Under the pieces are notes generated by a model that had not been told where the DNA came from, searched no databases, and saw only the letters and a program-made list of their open reading frames with translations. 64,000 nt of DNA, from NCBI GenBank assembly GCA_907165065.1, contig OU015540.1, positions 1,720,001-1,784,000 on the forward strand. The letters run 5' to 3'. Position 1 is the first letter of the stretch. Each line of letters opens with the position of its first letter. The stretch is from Caprimulgus europaeus (taxonomy: Eukaryota; Chordata; Aves; Caprimulgiformes; Caprimulgidae). Shown here piece by piece: positions 34,363-46,182 of this stretch. The translations under genes and the position numbers were made by a program.

Positions 34363-34998
34363 TGTCCTGGTGCTGAGCTGGGCCAGGGCTGGTTCTTCTC
34401 AGCAGCCAGAACAGCGCTGGGGTTTGGGTTCAGCTGGGATTTGTCAGGAGAGAAACGCTGAGAACATCCCCATGTTGGCATTGGTGTCCCTGGCACTGAA
34501 GGACTTTGTGTTTGTCCGTCTGCAAGCGCAAGAGCTCAGGGGTGAGGAATATTGACATGGATCAGCTCCATGGGCACTGGGCTCTGCCAAGGGGCTGTTC
34601 CATCTCCTGTCCCCCATGGGCAGGAGATCCATGAGGGGCTCTTCCTCTCTGGCTCTCTCTGGCTCTCGCTCGGGCTCTGGCTCTCCCGGGATTGCGGTTT
34701 CGGGTCGGGATTGTCGCTGCTCCGGGATCGTTCTCTGGGAACGGGCCGGGCTGGGTCGGGGGGTGCTGAGCAATGGCCCTGGGGGTCACTCATTTGCATA
34801 TTCTATTCCTATTATTATTACTATTTTAATATCATTATTATTTTAAGTTTTATTTTATGTCAGTTATTAAATTGTTTTTCTCTCCCCCTACGAGTCTCCT
34901 TCCCCTCGCCCCCCAATTCTCTCCCCTGTCCCCTGGGTTGGAGTGAGTGAGTGGCTGGGTTTGGCTGCCAGCCCAGTGCTCCCAGTGCAACCAGCTCA
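34363..34998 (+). mobile_element. Solo LTR (copy C), sense to HS3ST6
   Basis: A full-length LTR of about 636 bp in the same transcriptional orientation as HS3ST6. It starts TGTCCTGGTGCTGAGC and ends CAACCAGCTCA. The flanks GAAGG (34358-34362) and CAAGG (34999-35003) match at 4 of 5 positions. The order is: U3 with the GGGCTCTGGCTCTCCCGG core, a CpG-rich block (34676-34760), an AT-rich block with TTTGCATATTC, the candidate polyadenylation word ATTAAA at 34864, and a pyrimidine/GC-rich end. It is nearly identical to copies A and D. No internal retroviral genes adjoin it. Confidence 0.88.
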
Positions 34999-36337
34999 CA
35001 AGGGGCTGGTTTGCTCTTTCCTGGGGGCTCTTGGGCACAGTCTGGGCTTTGCTCTCCAGCCACAGGGTGAAACCTCTCTCCTTTGAGATGCAGTGGTGGA
35101 AGGTGGTGACTGGACAGCCCTGGCTCTGTCCCTGCCTCCTTGCAGGCAGTGATCTCGAGGGGTTGGGGGTAACTATTGCCTTCAGATGGGTTAACCTGGG
35201 GGTAACCTGTTCCAGGCCATCAGGCAGCGTGCAGGCAGCGTGCAGCCCAGCTGTGGCTGGGGACCAGGAGGTCTGTGATGGTGACACTGCTGCCTCAGCA
35301 CATTTCCACCCCTCCTGCCTGTGTGCAGCTGTGGCATCACCACCTCCTCATCCTCCCCTCCACCACAGCCCCCTGCCCCACACCTACATCTGCTCCCTGC
35401 CCTGAGCCCCCTGGCAGCCCCACGGAGGGTCCCCACGTGCCAGCCAAGAGCTGATGCTGCAGATGATGCTGCTCATCTGCCAGCTCTGGAACCCGGCCTG
35501 GACACCCGCCGAGGTTTGTCTAAACTCAGGTAATTGCACCAATATGGTGCTTTTCCTCCCCTGGGTCAAACCTTCCAGCCCATGTGTTGCTTTGGGTTGT
35601 TTGTTGAAGCTGCTGCTTGCTCAGAGCAGAGCTGGGCTGGGCCAGCACCATGAGGCGAGGGCTGCTGGCTCCTGTCCCCTTCCTGTCCCCCCTCACTGCG
35701 GGCAGCCCTGGGCACCCTCAGTGCTGCTGGTGATGGGTTTGGCTGCTGTGGGGCAGAAGGTCCCCCCATGCAGGGACATCATGGGGGGATGCTCCCCACA
35801 AGCTGAGGTGGTGGCAGGCTGGGATAGAGGGTTGGGGAGCTGGGGCAGGGCGAGGCACCAGCTCTTCTCCTCCAGAGAGCTGGGACAGGGGACCCCGTTC
35901 GCAGGGATTGGGGTGCACAGTCACCGTTCAGCGAGCGTTGGGTTCCCAAAGTCCTTTGTGGATCCAGCCAAGTGAGCTTAAAACTGTCACTGGAAACTGT
36001 GCTGATGGATCCCCATGGCTTCGTTGCAGACCTCAGACCTGGCTCTGGTTCTCGAGCGAGGGCTGATTTGTGGTTTTGTAGGTAGAAATGAGACAGTTCT
36101 GGATGCGGTTCAGAATCACTGGTGGTTACTTTGAAGCTGAAGCTTCGAGCAGGACTCGGTGCTTGTTCAGCAGGAGAGAGCCAGACTGGGAAAGCATTTT
36201 TGTAGAAGCCTCCATGAAACATAGCTGGTGGACTCACCACATCCTAAATGGGTGCAGGGTGATGGGAGAGGTGTTACTGCAGCGGCAAGAGTGGGGATCT
36301 CACCTCGCTCAGAGCATCTTTGATTTCTAGCCCATCA
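34999..36337. other. Intronic stretch, no gene recognised
   Basis: GC-rich, with short overlapping frames only. No repeat or regulatory element could be named. Confidence 0.5.
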
Positions 36338-36474
36338 GATCCCAGAATCCCAGCACTGCCTGGATTGGAAAAGCCCTTTAAACTCATGGAGGCCCATCAT
36401 GAACCCAACACTGACCAGTCCCCACTGACCCATGTCCCTCAGCACTGTGTCTACACAACTCTTCAATCCCTCCA
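36338..36474 (-). mobile_element. CR1 LINE 3' end, young subfamily, antisense
   Basis: The terminal ~137 bp of CR1: GATCCCAGAATCCCAGCACT through CACTGACCAGTCCCCACTGA to CTTCAATCCCTCCACTTCC in + orientation. It is very strongly 5'-truncated. Confidence 0.93.
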
Positions 36475-39083
36475 CTTCCCAGGTCCAGCTGGCCACTCTA
36501 AAGCCATGAGCTCCAGCCTGGGAAGCTGCTCCAGCTCTAATCTCTGCCAGGACTCAGCTCTGCCCAGGATGGTGGGATGCAGACACTTGGGTTTTGTCCC
36601 CACTCACAGGAGGGGATGCTCGGGGTCGGGGTCTCTGCTGGACTTGTGGCAGAGGTAGCCCTGGTGCCAGCTGTGCAAAGCCCATTCTGGCAGCTGGGGT
36701 TTGGTGAGATGCTCCTGGAGCCCTGGGGCAGGGAGGGAGGCAGGGGCTGCCCAGGAACAAAGCTCTTCACCTCCTACCCCTCCAGAGCAAGACCTGACCC
36801 CCCACCAGCTCAGCACCTTCGTGCTCTGAGCAGGGCAGGTGCTGCTCACATCAGCATCATTCAAACACAGGATGGAATTTCTCTCTCATATCAGGAGGGG
36901 AGATAAGGATAAAAGTTGGCATCATCTGGATTATTTCTTCCCTTCTAAACTGTGGGAAGTGCTGTGGTGGTTTGGCTGTGGGGGCGGGGGGGAGCATCAC
37001 TCACAGGCGGGAGCAGCAGGAATTCAATGAAAAACTTCCTTCCTCTTAGAAAAGAGAAGGAAGAAATCTGCTGGCAGCAGCCCCTGCTGATAATCTCTTC
37101 CCAAGGCAGTAAATTTTCCTGCAGTAAGTAATCCTGCAGATTATGACACCTTTCAGCAGAACCAGCCTTTGAAATACGTCCTCTCCTCACCGTACATCTC
37201 GTGTTTTACGAGCTGCCTCGCTGGCTGAGCACGGGGAGACACCAGTGGTGCTCCTCAAGCAACCAGGGGCCAGGCACTGGTGACAAATCCTCTACCTTTG
37301 GTAACTGGGTTCCTTGGGCACTGCAATAAATAGAGGAAATTTGCTCTTAAAGCTGCGTGGGTGCTGCAGCCCTGTGGCACAAGGGGAGGGGAAGGGACCC
37401 CCCCATCTGCTGTCCTGGGAGAGCACCCCACTCACCCAGGACATCACAGCACCGTGCTGCTTGGGTGGGGGTAATCATTAATCCCTACTTATATATTTCT
37501 ACTGACCAGTTGTTTTTTACAGACCAGTTATCCCCAGTCTGAGCCCTCCAGGCAGGCTGTGCAGAGATAAAATTTATTACTGTTTAAAAAAATAGAGGAA
37601 AAAAATAATCCCTGAGCTCACTGTGTCCAAGGTCTTTGTTTTCAATTACAAATAAAAAAGTACACATATTGGTTTTCACTAAATTATCCTCTCGCAGCAA
37701 TGGGCTGATCATTCCTGGTTTCCTAGCTAGACTGAGGAGGAAGGACATAAAAAAGCCCACAAAATCTGAATTTGTTCAGGTTTAAAGTTACATGGCCAGC
37801 AGAAACAGGAATTCCTCCACTTCCCAATGCTCGAGGAGGAAAAGAAAAATCAATATAGTTAAATTACAGTTCCTAAGAGACAAACGAGAACACACAAGGG
37901 GACAGAGACTGGTTTTACTGGTGCAACACTCCCTCCTCCTTCACCCTCGTGACTCTACCTCACCCCACACAACCAGACTCGGGTTGGATCCTGTCTGGAT
38001 GCTCCAGGGATGGACAAACCATGGAGCCATCGTGGCACCTTTGGTACCTGGGCAGCTGCACTTGCCTCTTGTCCTGGTTCTGCACAAGGTTTTCCCAGTG
38101 CAGCCTCCGAGCAAAGGGGTCCCAAAGGGATCTCCCTCCCTCCCCACGGGCAAAGGGTGGTTTTCTCTCCCGTGCTTTACCCCCACGCAGGGCACGGCAC
38201 CGTCTGCTGCTTCTGGGAGAGGACAGAATAAAAAAAAAAGTGGCTTTTCTCTAATTTATCCCTAATTTTGCAGTTGCCTGCAGGGCCTTGGGCGGCTGCA
38301 CGCCAGCACCTGCTGTGCCATGGAGCTGCAACGCTCAAATTTGAGGCAAAAACCTCCAATATTCCAAGTGCATCCATCCCAACATCCCGGGGGACAGTGG
38401 CTGCAGGCTGTCCCAGCCCATGAGCAGTGCCAGCCCAAGCCACACGCTCCCAGCTAATTAGCTCAGACTAATGAGCCAGGGTGCAGGGCTGGTGGCAGGA
38501 GCTGGGCTACCCTCCACGGTGATGGGTCCTTGGGATCCCTCCTTGCCTGGATCACGGGGTGCAGGTGAGGGACACCCCCGATAGCTGGAGCAGCCCTGGG
38601 GAGCCCCACATGAGCCACCCCGGTCCCAGCCCCGGTGCAGGTGCAGGAGCAGCAGGATCCCAGGCCAGGGAGGAAGGAAGGAGGAATCCACACGTGTCTG
38701 CCAGAGCGAGACCTTCCTGCGGCCGAGCCGCCGGCTGCTCTGGTTTGATCAGCAGCTGCTGCCGAGGCATCGAGACAAGTCCCCAGAGCCATGAATAATT
38801 TCAGTGATTTGGGGTTTATTTGATCTCACTATGGGGTTGGCCCCGCTGCCTCACCCAGCCCCAGCCTGGACCCTCGCAGAGCCATGGGGAAGGGGCTGCT
38901 GGGCTCTCCAGATGGCTTCTCCAAGGCCACCAGCAGCAGGGATGGCTGTCCCCATCCAGCTCCTGCTCCAGGGAGGAGAGAGCTCTTTGCTGTGCTCTTC
39001 TCCATCCTCCATCCACATCTCCTGTGCAGCCATCCCACCAGGCTGGGGGGTGAGGAAGGGACTCCCCCCAGACCAGCAGCTTC
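36475..39083. other. Intronic stretch, no gene recognised
   Basis: 36960-37200 starts with GCTGTGGTGGTTTGGCTG, which faintly recalls the end of LTR copy B, but no LTR body follows. 37440-37900 is AT-rich. No coding exon or named repeat was found. Confidence 0.5.
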
Positions 39084-39207
39084 AAGAGAAGAGAAGAGAA
39101 GAGAAGAGAAGAGAAGAGAAGAGAAGAGAAGAGAAGAGAAGAGAAGAGAAGAGAAGAGAAGAGAAGAGAAGAGAAGAGAAGAGAAGAGAAGAGAAGAGAA
39201 GAGAAGA
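39084..39207. repeat. (AAGAG)n pentanucleotide microsatellite, about 25 copies
   Basis: A perfect run of AAGAG/GAGAA units of about 124 bp, again a pure polypurine tract on the + strand. The EKRREEKRRE frames are artefacts. Perfect purity at this length implies high mutability. Confidence 0.97.
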
Positions 39208-40557
39208 TCCCCCCAGCCTCACAATTTTACAGAACTCACTCCAACATTTTCCAGTCTTTTTGATGTTTCCTCCTCTTTTAAACGGGCTGTAATGGGAACT
39301 TTGTGCTTTGTGGTTGCTGGACCAGTGCTGAGATCAGAAGCTGTGTGTCAGGGCCACCGAGTCCTGGTGGCATCACCAAGCATTGGATGCTCATTAGAAA
39401 GCAATTAATGCATTTTCAAGTAATGAATTGGCCCCTAAACCCCCATGGTCCAACACAGATAAACCCACCAGACGTGAGCTCTGAGCCAGTGCACCAAACC
39501 CTGCACCAGGTCCTGGGTCTCCCCTGTGAATGAGGGGGGAAAGGGGAGCTGGCCCAGGCTCCAGACTGGACTCCCAGTGGAAAATGCCACCAGCAGAAGG
39601 GATGAAGGAAAACTCCCTCCCTGGGGTGTCCCCAGGATGATCAGCTCCTCTGCCCCAGCACCACGGTGTGTGATGGCACATGGACCTGGCCAGGGCTGAA
39701 GAGAGGGGCTCTGAGCACAGGGTGAGAGCTGAGGTTCCTCCCGGGGTGACTCTGGGGGACGATGACCCAGGACCACGCTCGGCCAGTGCAGCCTTTGCCA
39801 CGATGCTGCTGGGGATCTCCCTGCATCTCCCAGACCCTATTTTAAACCAAGTGAATTCAGCACAAGCCCTTTTAATGTGATTCTCCTGCCCTGGTTGGGT
39901 CTCAGCACTTTTCCAGTTGAGGCAGTTCTGGGATTCAGGGCCACTCAGGCACCGAGTTTGCAAGTCCTCCTGCAGTGCCCCACTGGAGGGACGAGCCTGG
40001 GGCTTGGTGGGGGCATGCAGGGGGGGCTGGTTTTGTTTGATTTCATTCCCCTGGAAGGGAGGAGGGCGGTGGCAGCTCACCCCTTTAATTGTGTGCAATG
40101 AAGGCTGACAGTGCCGAGCTCAGCCTTTAAAAGGGGAACTGAACCTTTAATTCCTGAATAAATCATCTCCAGTCTGTTGCTCCTTCATCTGCAAGCTGTT
40201 TGAGCGCAGGGACGTGTTCGCTGCTGGGAAGGGTCATTTGGAGATCAGAGCCCTCGATTGACCCAGGTCACAGGCAAGACACCTGCCACAGGCTGTCCCT
40301 GCGCCCCGGGAATCAAAGGGACACGGGGGAGCGAGCTGCCAGAGGAGGAGTTCTAATTGCTGCCGAGCAGACGCGCCTCGTTCCAGGGGGGTGGAGAGAG
40401 CTGTGAGTGCCCGATGCAGCCCTGCCCGCATTGCCCACCCCCATCCAGCGTCCCACCAAGGCTGGGCACGTGGCAGCCCGGGCTTTCCATGGGGTTGTGG
40501 GGGATTCATGGAGCTGTTCTGTTTCTCACTTGTTTTAACCCAAGTTGTGGGTTCAGC
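39208..40557. other. Intronic stretch, no gene recognised
   Basis: The minus-strand frame at 39394-40098 has no recognisable domain. Possible AT-rich words at 40080-40200 (CACCCCTTTAATTGTGTGC, CCTTTAATTCCTGAATAAATC). Otherwise featureless. Confidence 0.5.
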
Positions 40558-41192
40558 TGTGCTGGTTGCACTGGGAGCACTGGGCTGGCAGCCAAACCCA
40601 GCTGCTGGCTGACTCCAACCCAGGGGACAGGGGAGAGAATTGGGGGGCAAGGGGAAGGAGACTCGTAGGGTGAGAGAAGAACAATTTAATAACTGACAGA
40701 AAATAAATCTTAAATTAATAATGATATTAAAATAGTAATAATAATAGGAATAGAATATGCAAATGAGTGACCCCCAGTGCCATTGCTCACCACCCGCCGA
40801 CCCAGCCCGGCCCGTTCCCAGAGAACGATCCCGGAGCAGCGACAATCCCGACCCGAAACCGCAATCCCGGGAGAGCCAGAGCCCGAGCGAGAGCCAGAGA
40901 GAGCCAGAGAGGAAGAGCCCCTCATGGATCTCCTGCCCATGGGGGACAGGAGATGGAACAGCCCCTTGGCAGAGCCCAATGCCCATGGAGCTGATCCATG
41001 GCAATATTCCTCACCCCTGAGCTCTTGCGCTTGCAGAGGGACAAACACAAAGTCCCTCAGTGCCAGGGACACCAATGCCAACATGGGGCTGTTCTCAGCG
41101 TTTCTCTCCTGAGAAATCCCAGCTGAACCCAACCCCCAGCGCTGTTCTGGCTGCTGAGAAGAACCAGCCCTGGCCCAGCTCACACCAGGACA
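40558..41192 (-). mobile_element. Solo LTR (copy D), antisense to HS3ST6
   Basis: A full-length LTR on the minus strand, nearly identical to copies A and C (about 20-25 differences from A by eye over ~635 bp). In + orientation it runs from TGTGCTGGTTGCACTGGG to CACACCAGGACA. If the boundary is placed at 40560, perfect 5-bp flanks AGCTG occur at 40555-40559 and 41193-41197. At 40558, the boundary supported by copies A and B, only three bases match. The end is therefore uncertain by 2 bp. No internal sequence adjoins it. Confidence 0.86.
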
Positions 41193-44177
41193 AGCTGCTT
41201 TTTCACCAATGGTTGTTCAAAACAACATCTTTGCTTGTCACAAGTCAAACACCTCTCCTGGGAACACAGGGTTGGTCTTGCTTCAGGTCCCCCTCCTGCA
41301 GCTGAGGGCACCGTCCTGCCATTGTCCTGTCCCCGGGTGAGCTCTGGAGGTGGCAGATGTCCCCCATGGACTGTGGGGTGCCCCGTGCTCACTGCTGTGG
41401 CCATGGGTGATGACTCCAGTGGCGAGGAAGGGTCCCAGGGTGGCCATGGCTTTGTGCCTTGGCCAAGGGACATTGTCTTCAGCAGGAGCACAGGGGCACC
41501 TGAGCAATGCTGGCTGTGACAGGTCCTTGGCAGATGTCAATGAGGAGTTCAGTTGCTCTGCATTTTTGGGGTGACCCTGTGCATCGTAGCTCCACAGAGA
41601 AGGGCAAGGAGGGACCGTCTCTGAATCCCATGGATGCTGACAGAGGCCAAGCAGCCTCTTCAGCGCTGTTGCTCCTGAGCAGGGAAGGAGCTTTGCCCTT
41701 ATTAACTCTGATTTCTGCTCTTCATAATCATATGCTGTTACGTGCATTCACGGGAGCCCTTTGGCCTTAACGACCCTCCTGGAATAACCAAGTGAAGGAA
41801 AAAACCTTCAGGGTCTCGAGCTGCCCATAATTGCAACCCCCAGCCATAACCATGAGCTCCATCACGATGCAGATGCTGGGGGGTGGAGGGGAGTGGGGGT
41901 GGGAGCAGGGGGCTGCAGCTGCCCCGTGGTGTTTTGGGGGAGAACGGCCCTTTTCTCACCTTCCTACTGGGGCTCAGGACTTGGGGTGCACAGAGGTTTG
42001 GGTAGATGGACAAAGCAGCTCTGGTTTCTCAGATGGCCCCAGTTCTTATCGGGGTTAGTGAGTGGGTGTTGGGTGACTTTTAAAAGCAGCTCCTCCATTA
42101 GAAATGCTAATGGGCATCTCCCCTTTCCCTGCTCCACATCCCTCAGATCTTGATGCTGAAAGTTCAAGAAGCCAAACACAAAACTCCCTGGCTCCTGGCT
42201 CATCCTGGAGCCCCACAACAGACCCCACTGCTGCCTCCCTCCTGCTCTGCAGCCTGTGTCCTTCACAGGACGCAGCAGCCAGGTTCTGCAGCTGGTGACA
42301 GAGCCCCTCAGGAAGGGGCTGTGGGGGCTTGGAGCAGCCCTGGCCAGCAGCACCACCCCACCCATCACATCTCCCTTCTCCTCAGAGCCTCTTCTGCCAC
42401 CTGACCCGGCTGAATCCCAGCCCAGGAACCCCATCCCCCGTGGTCTGGTGGTGGGAGAGCTCTGTGGTCCTTTGCTTTGGTTGGAGACCCTGCAGTCGTG
42501 GTCCTGGGCTATGGCCCCGGCGTGAAGCTGCTCGTGGGCAGGAGATGTTCGGGGCTGCCCAGGGATGCTCCAACTGGGAGCAGGACCAGGCAAAACTCTG
42601 CGGTGTTTCATGTATCAAACCGTAATTAGGAGCAAAGGGGAGGAGGGTGCAAAGGAGCATTAATAAATTATCTTCCGTGTTGTTAATTGACGTGTCTCAG
42701 AGTCAGCCCATCCTTGAGCTGAGGGCTTGGCTCCCCTTCCAGGCGCATCACTGCCTCGTTACTGCCATCATTAGCATATTCAGCTTTCCCTGCTTAAAGC
42801 CAATTAGCTCTTGGCCAGGCCTGATTGGGAAGCCGTGGCCTCATTTGCACATTTTTGAATCGGTGAAAGAATCAAAAAGAAAGGAGGGGAGCCTGGGCTG
42901 GAGAGTGCCTGGGGGCTCTGCTGCTCCGGAGGTGCTGCCAGGACCTGGGAAGGAGAGAGGGGAAGATCACAGTAATTAGGAATAAAAAGGAACATGGCCT
43001 AATTTGCTCCCCAGGCGGCTTGTCGATGAGTTCAACCTTCCGTGTCTCACACTGAGGTTCAACAGATGCCACCTCCGGGAAGAGGAGGTGATGGAGGGCA
43101 CTGAGGTGGGGAGAATGGGGGGGTCCAGAGTCTATGGGGAATGGAGGGGGGGTCCCTGCTTTGAGGAATGTGGGGTTCAGAGTCTTTGGGGAATGGGGGT
43201 TCCAGAATCTCCTTGGGCAGATCCAGGAGCAGGGTCACAGGGCTGGATCTGTCCCTCCCAACCTCCCATCCCACCCTCCTTGCTGCTTTTTCGCTCCCTG
43301 CTTCCCAGCAAAGGTGCTGATATTTTAGCTGGTTTGAAGGACAAGGCCAGTATCTTAAAGTCTATGGAACTGGTTCCAGTTTAACAACTTCATAGCTGCT
43401 GTGTGGACACAAAGGCAGCCTTGTCCCGCTGGGTGAGATAAGCCTGCTGGGAATTCATATGCAGATCCGGGTGGTACCGGGTGTCTGCTGGGAGAGGATA
43501 AATCTGTCCCAAGCCTTGTGCCCCTCTCCTGGTTCCAAACTGTTTTACATTTATACAAAAAAGGGTCTGTCCCCCATTGAGCCGGGTCCTGGGCAGCCTG
43601 TCACCCTGCCTTTGAGGGAGGAGGTCCCCTGGAACCGCAGCCGGACGCGGCGGGTGCCCCCTGCCCGGGCGAGGCGTCCCCCACGTCATCCCATCGCCCT
43701 GGAAAGAGGCACTTGCTGTGGCCCTGCAGAAACCTCTCAGCCGTGTCCCCTCCCGCAGAACCCCCCTGGCCTTTCATGTGCTTTTGTCAGGGACTTTTTT
43801 GTGCTTTTTTAAAAAAAAAAAAAAAAAAAAAATGGAAAAGGGCTTTTTCCCTCATTTTTCATCCACTTTTGGTAATAACATAGAACCTGCAAGCCCTGAT
43901 CCAGGCTGCACCCATCACCCATGCCGGTGGTTTATCTGGGGTTTCAGAGCCTCCCTTCGTGCTCCTGGCACAGGTTGGACCTGTGTGTCCATCCCAGAGA
44001 TGCTGCCTGGCATTTTCCAGGGGGATGAGGTCTGGGCAGAGCCTGTCCCACCCGTGGAGCTGCCGTGTGAGCGGCTGTGGGGGTGCTAACACAGGGGTGC
44101 TCTCGGGCTGATTTATCAGCGAGGTTCTCCTCTGACAGGCACATCCATTACTTTACACTCTCAGCTCCATGCTGGGA
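41193..44177. other. Intronic stretch with a candidate element at 42650-42870
   Basis: 42650-42870 is unique-looking and dense in factor-like words: GTGTTGTTAATTGACGTG, ATCATTAGCATATTCAG, AAGCCAATTAGCTCTTGG, CCTGATTGGGAAGC. Elsewhere, 43000-43300 is G-rich and imperfectly repetitive (GAATGGGGG and GGGGTTCAGAGTC words). A small CpG cluster lies at 43630-43690 and a 22-base A-run at 43810-43832. No coding exon was seen. Confidence 0.45.
43810..43832. repeat. Poly(A) run
   Basis: An uninterrupted A-run of about 22 bases preceded by T-rich sequence. It has no recognisable retrogene upstream of it, so it is listed only as a simple repeat. Confidence 0.9.
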
Positions 44178-44783
44178 GGAATTCCCAATGGCATCAGGGA
44201 TAGTGTGGCCAGTAGGACCAGGGAAGTTTTCTTCCCCCCATCCTGGGCACTGGTGAGGCCACAGCTCGAGTGCTGGGTTCAGTGTTGGGCCCCTCACTCC
44301 AAGAAGGACCTGGAGGTGCTGGAGCGTGTCCAGAGAAGGGAACGGAGCTGGGGAAGGGTCTGGAGCACAAGTGTGCTGAGTTCCCGGCTGAGGGAACTGG
44401 GGGTGCTGAGCCTGGAGAAAAGGAGGCTGAGGGGAGACCTTCTGGCTCTGTCCAAGTCCCTGCAAGGAGGGTGGAGAGAGGTGGGGTTGGGTCTGTTCAA
44501 CCAAGGACCAAGGGACAGGACAAGAGGAAATGGGCTCCAGTTGTGTCCAGGGCAGTTGAGATGGGATGTGAGGAAGAATTTCTTTGCTGAAAGGGTTCTG
44601 AGGCATTGGAAGGGGTTGCCCAGGGCAGTGGTGGAGTCCCCATCCCTGGAGGGATTGAAGAGTTGTGTAGACACAGTGCTGAGGGACATGGGTTAGTGGG
44701 GGACTGGTCAGTGTTGGGTTCATGGTTGGACTCAATGATCTTCAAGGACTTTTCCAATCCAGGCAATGCTGGGATTCTGTGGG
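44178..44783 (+). mobile_element. CR1 LINE 3' fragment, young subfamily, about 605 bp
   Basis: A sense-oriented CR1 that begins near GAATTCCCAATGGCATCAGG, continues through GTGGCCAGTAGGACCAGGG, and runs to the 3' terminus GCTGGGATTCTGTGGG. Over the shared ~490 bp it is almost the same as the copy at 8746. Frames on both strands (44148-44735) are element-derived and truncated. Confidence 0.95.
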
Positions 44784-46044
44784 TTCTCTTTTTACTGCAA
44801 CAAAATCATCCCAGAATCAAGGAATCCTGAACCAATTAACCCTGGAAAGTTATGTTGGCCCCAGTTTTTGAAGTTTGCTTTGATTACCTGGCTGCTCTGG
44901 CTGCTAATCTGCATTTAATGCAGCTTTCTGCACTTTTATGGGGGCTGTGAATTATTGCACCTTGCTACCTCAACAGAGGAGCTAATTAATCTAAACAAGG
45001 CCCCCCCCGGGAGCACAGCTGTAATCTGCACTTTCCCATTGACTGTAATGGAGGGAACCTCCTGGAGGGATCCAGCAGCTCTTGGAAACGCACCTTGGCT
45101 GAGTGTGATGTGGGGATGTTCCAGACTTGAGCTCGTTGGCTCAGCCATTGGTGACCGGTACCGGCATCCCGGGGTGGCGGGTGGCTGCTGGGGCAGCACG
45201 CGGGGTGGTACCGCAGTGATGATGCAGCCTCTGAACAACCTGGTACCACGGCTTGGAGGGTGAGAGGAGGATGAGGATGGGTCACTGGGGTGGGTGGGAA
45301 GGGAAACTTGGTGAAATGGTGAGTGAGATGGCTCCTGGGAGGCTCTGAAGTGGACAGTGGCATTTTCCATCCCTCTCCATGATTTTGCTGTTTTCTTTAA
45401 CAACTTCACAAGTTGAACATTTCTACATAGGAAATCCCATTTCTGGTGCCTCCCAAATGCCAGCTGATTTCCTATTTATTAAAAATTGAAATTTATCAAT
45501 GTAATAAAAAAGGTAAAAGAGTTTTATTTCTCCTCCTGGGCACACAGTCTCCTCTTGAAATACAAATTCCCTCTGTGGTTGCCAGGGTGCTCCCTCGGTG
45601 CCGTGTCGTGTACCTGTAGGCAAGCCTTAGAATTCCTGAGGCATTTTCTTCATGTTAATAAGAATTAACTGTAAATATAATTAAATTTTCCAATGCTTGT
45701 GCTAAAGTGGAGCATAACAGAAGCCTGGTCTGCTCTTTGCCAGTTTAAGCAGATCTGGAGGGGTTGTCAATAATTAACTGGGGTAATTTAGGGGAAAGTA
45801 TTAGGGAGTGAATGAAAATGTGAAAGAGTGTAATTATCTTGCAAGTAGTTGGGAGTGATTGAGCTGCTGAGGAAGAGGAGGAGTTGCACAATTAACTGCT
45901 CAGAGGTTGCCCTTCCTGACATGGTGCTGGGATGAGGTTGGGACCCAGCTCCTCTGCCACCACCCTGACCCCAGTGGCTGATGGCTCAGAGTTAACAGAG
46001 CTCAAGTTCAAGGGTTTAAACCCAAGTTTATGGAGCCCACGGTG
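44784..46044. other. Intronic stretch, AT-rich candidate patches
   Basis: 44930-45010 (GAGGAGCTAATTAATCTAAAC) and 45630-45900 (TAATTAAATTTTCC, CAATAATTAACTGGGGTAAT, GAGTGTAATTATCTTGC) are AT-rich with many TAATTA words and no named repeat. 45150-45210 is a small CpG cluster. No coding exon was seen. Confidence 0.4.
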
Positions 46045-46182
46045 GATCACAGAATCCCAGACTGGTCTGGGTTGGGAGGGACCTTAAAGCTCATCCAGTC
46101 CCAACCCCCCTGCCAGCAGCAGGGACACCTTCCACTAGACCAGGTTGCTCAAAGCCTCATCCAACCTGGTCGAGAACACTAT
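46045..46182 (-). mobile_element. CR1 LINE 3' end, older subfamily, antisense
   Basis: Starts ATCACAGAATCCCAGACTGG and includes CAGCAGCAGGGACACCTTCC and GTTGCTCAAAGCCTCATCC in + orientation. It is similar to the fragments at 1 and 3664 and retains the 3' end. Confidence 0.9.

Noticed and set aside
36961..37000. GCTGTGGTGGTTTGGCTG resembling the terminus of LTR copy B
   Set aside because: No LTR body, polyadenylation word or opposite terminus with matching flanks follows, so a chance match or an unrecognisable remnant is more likely.
38884..39408. EKRREEKRREEK-rich frames that resemble a charged coiled coil
   Set aside because: They are a translation of the AAGAG microsatellite.
43810..43832. 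Poly(A) run as the tail of a processed pseudogene
   Set aside because: No gene-like sequence lies upstream on either strand and no target-site duplication was seen.
44148..44735. 175-195-codon frames on both strands
   Set aside because: Both strands stay open across the CR1 copy at 44178. The pseudo-peptides recur at 8746 and elsewhere and represent the distal CR1 region, not a host gene.
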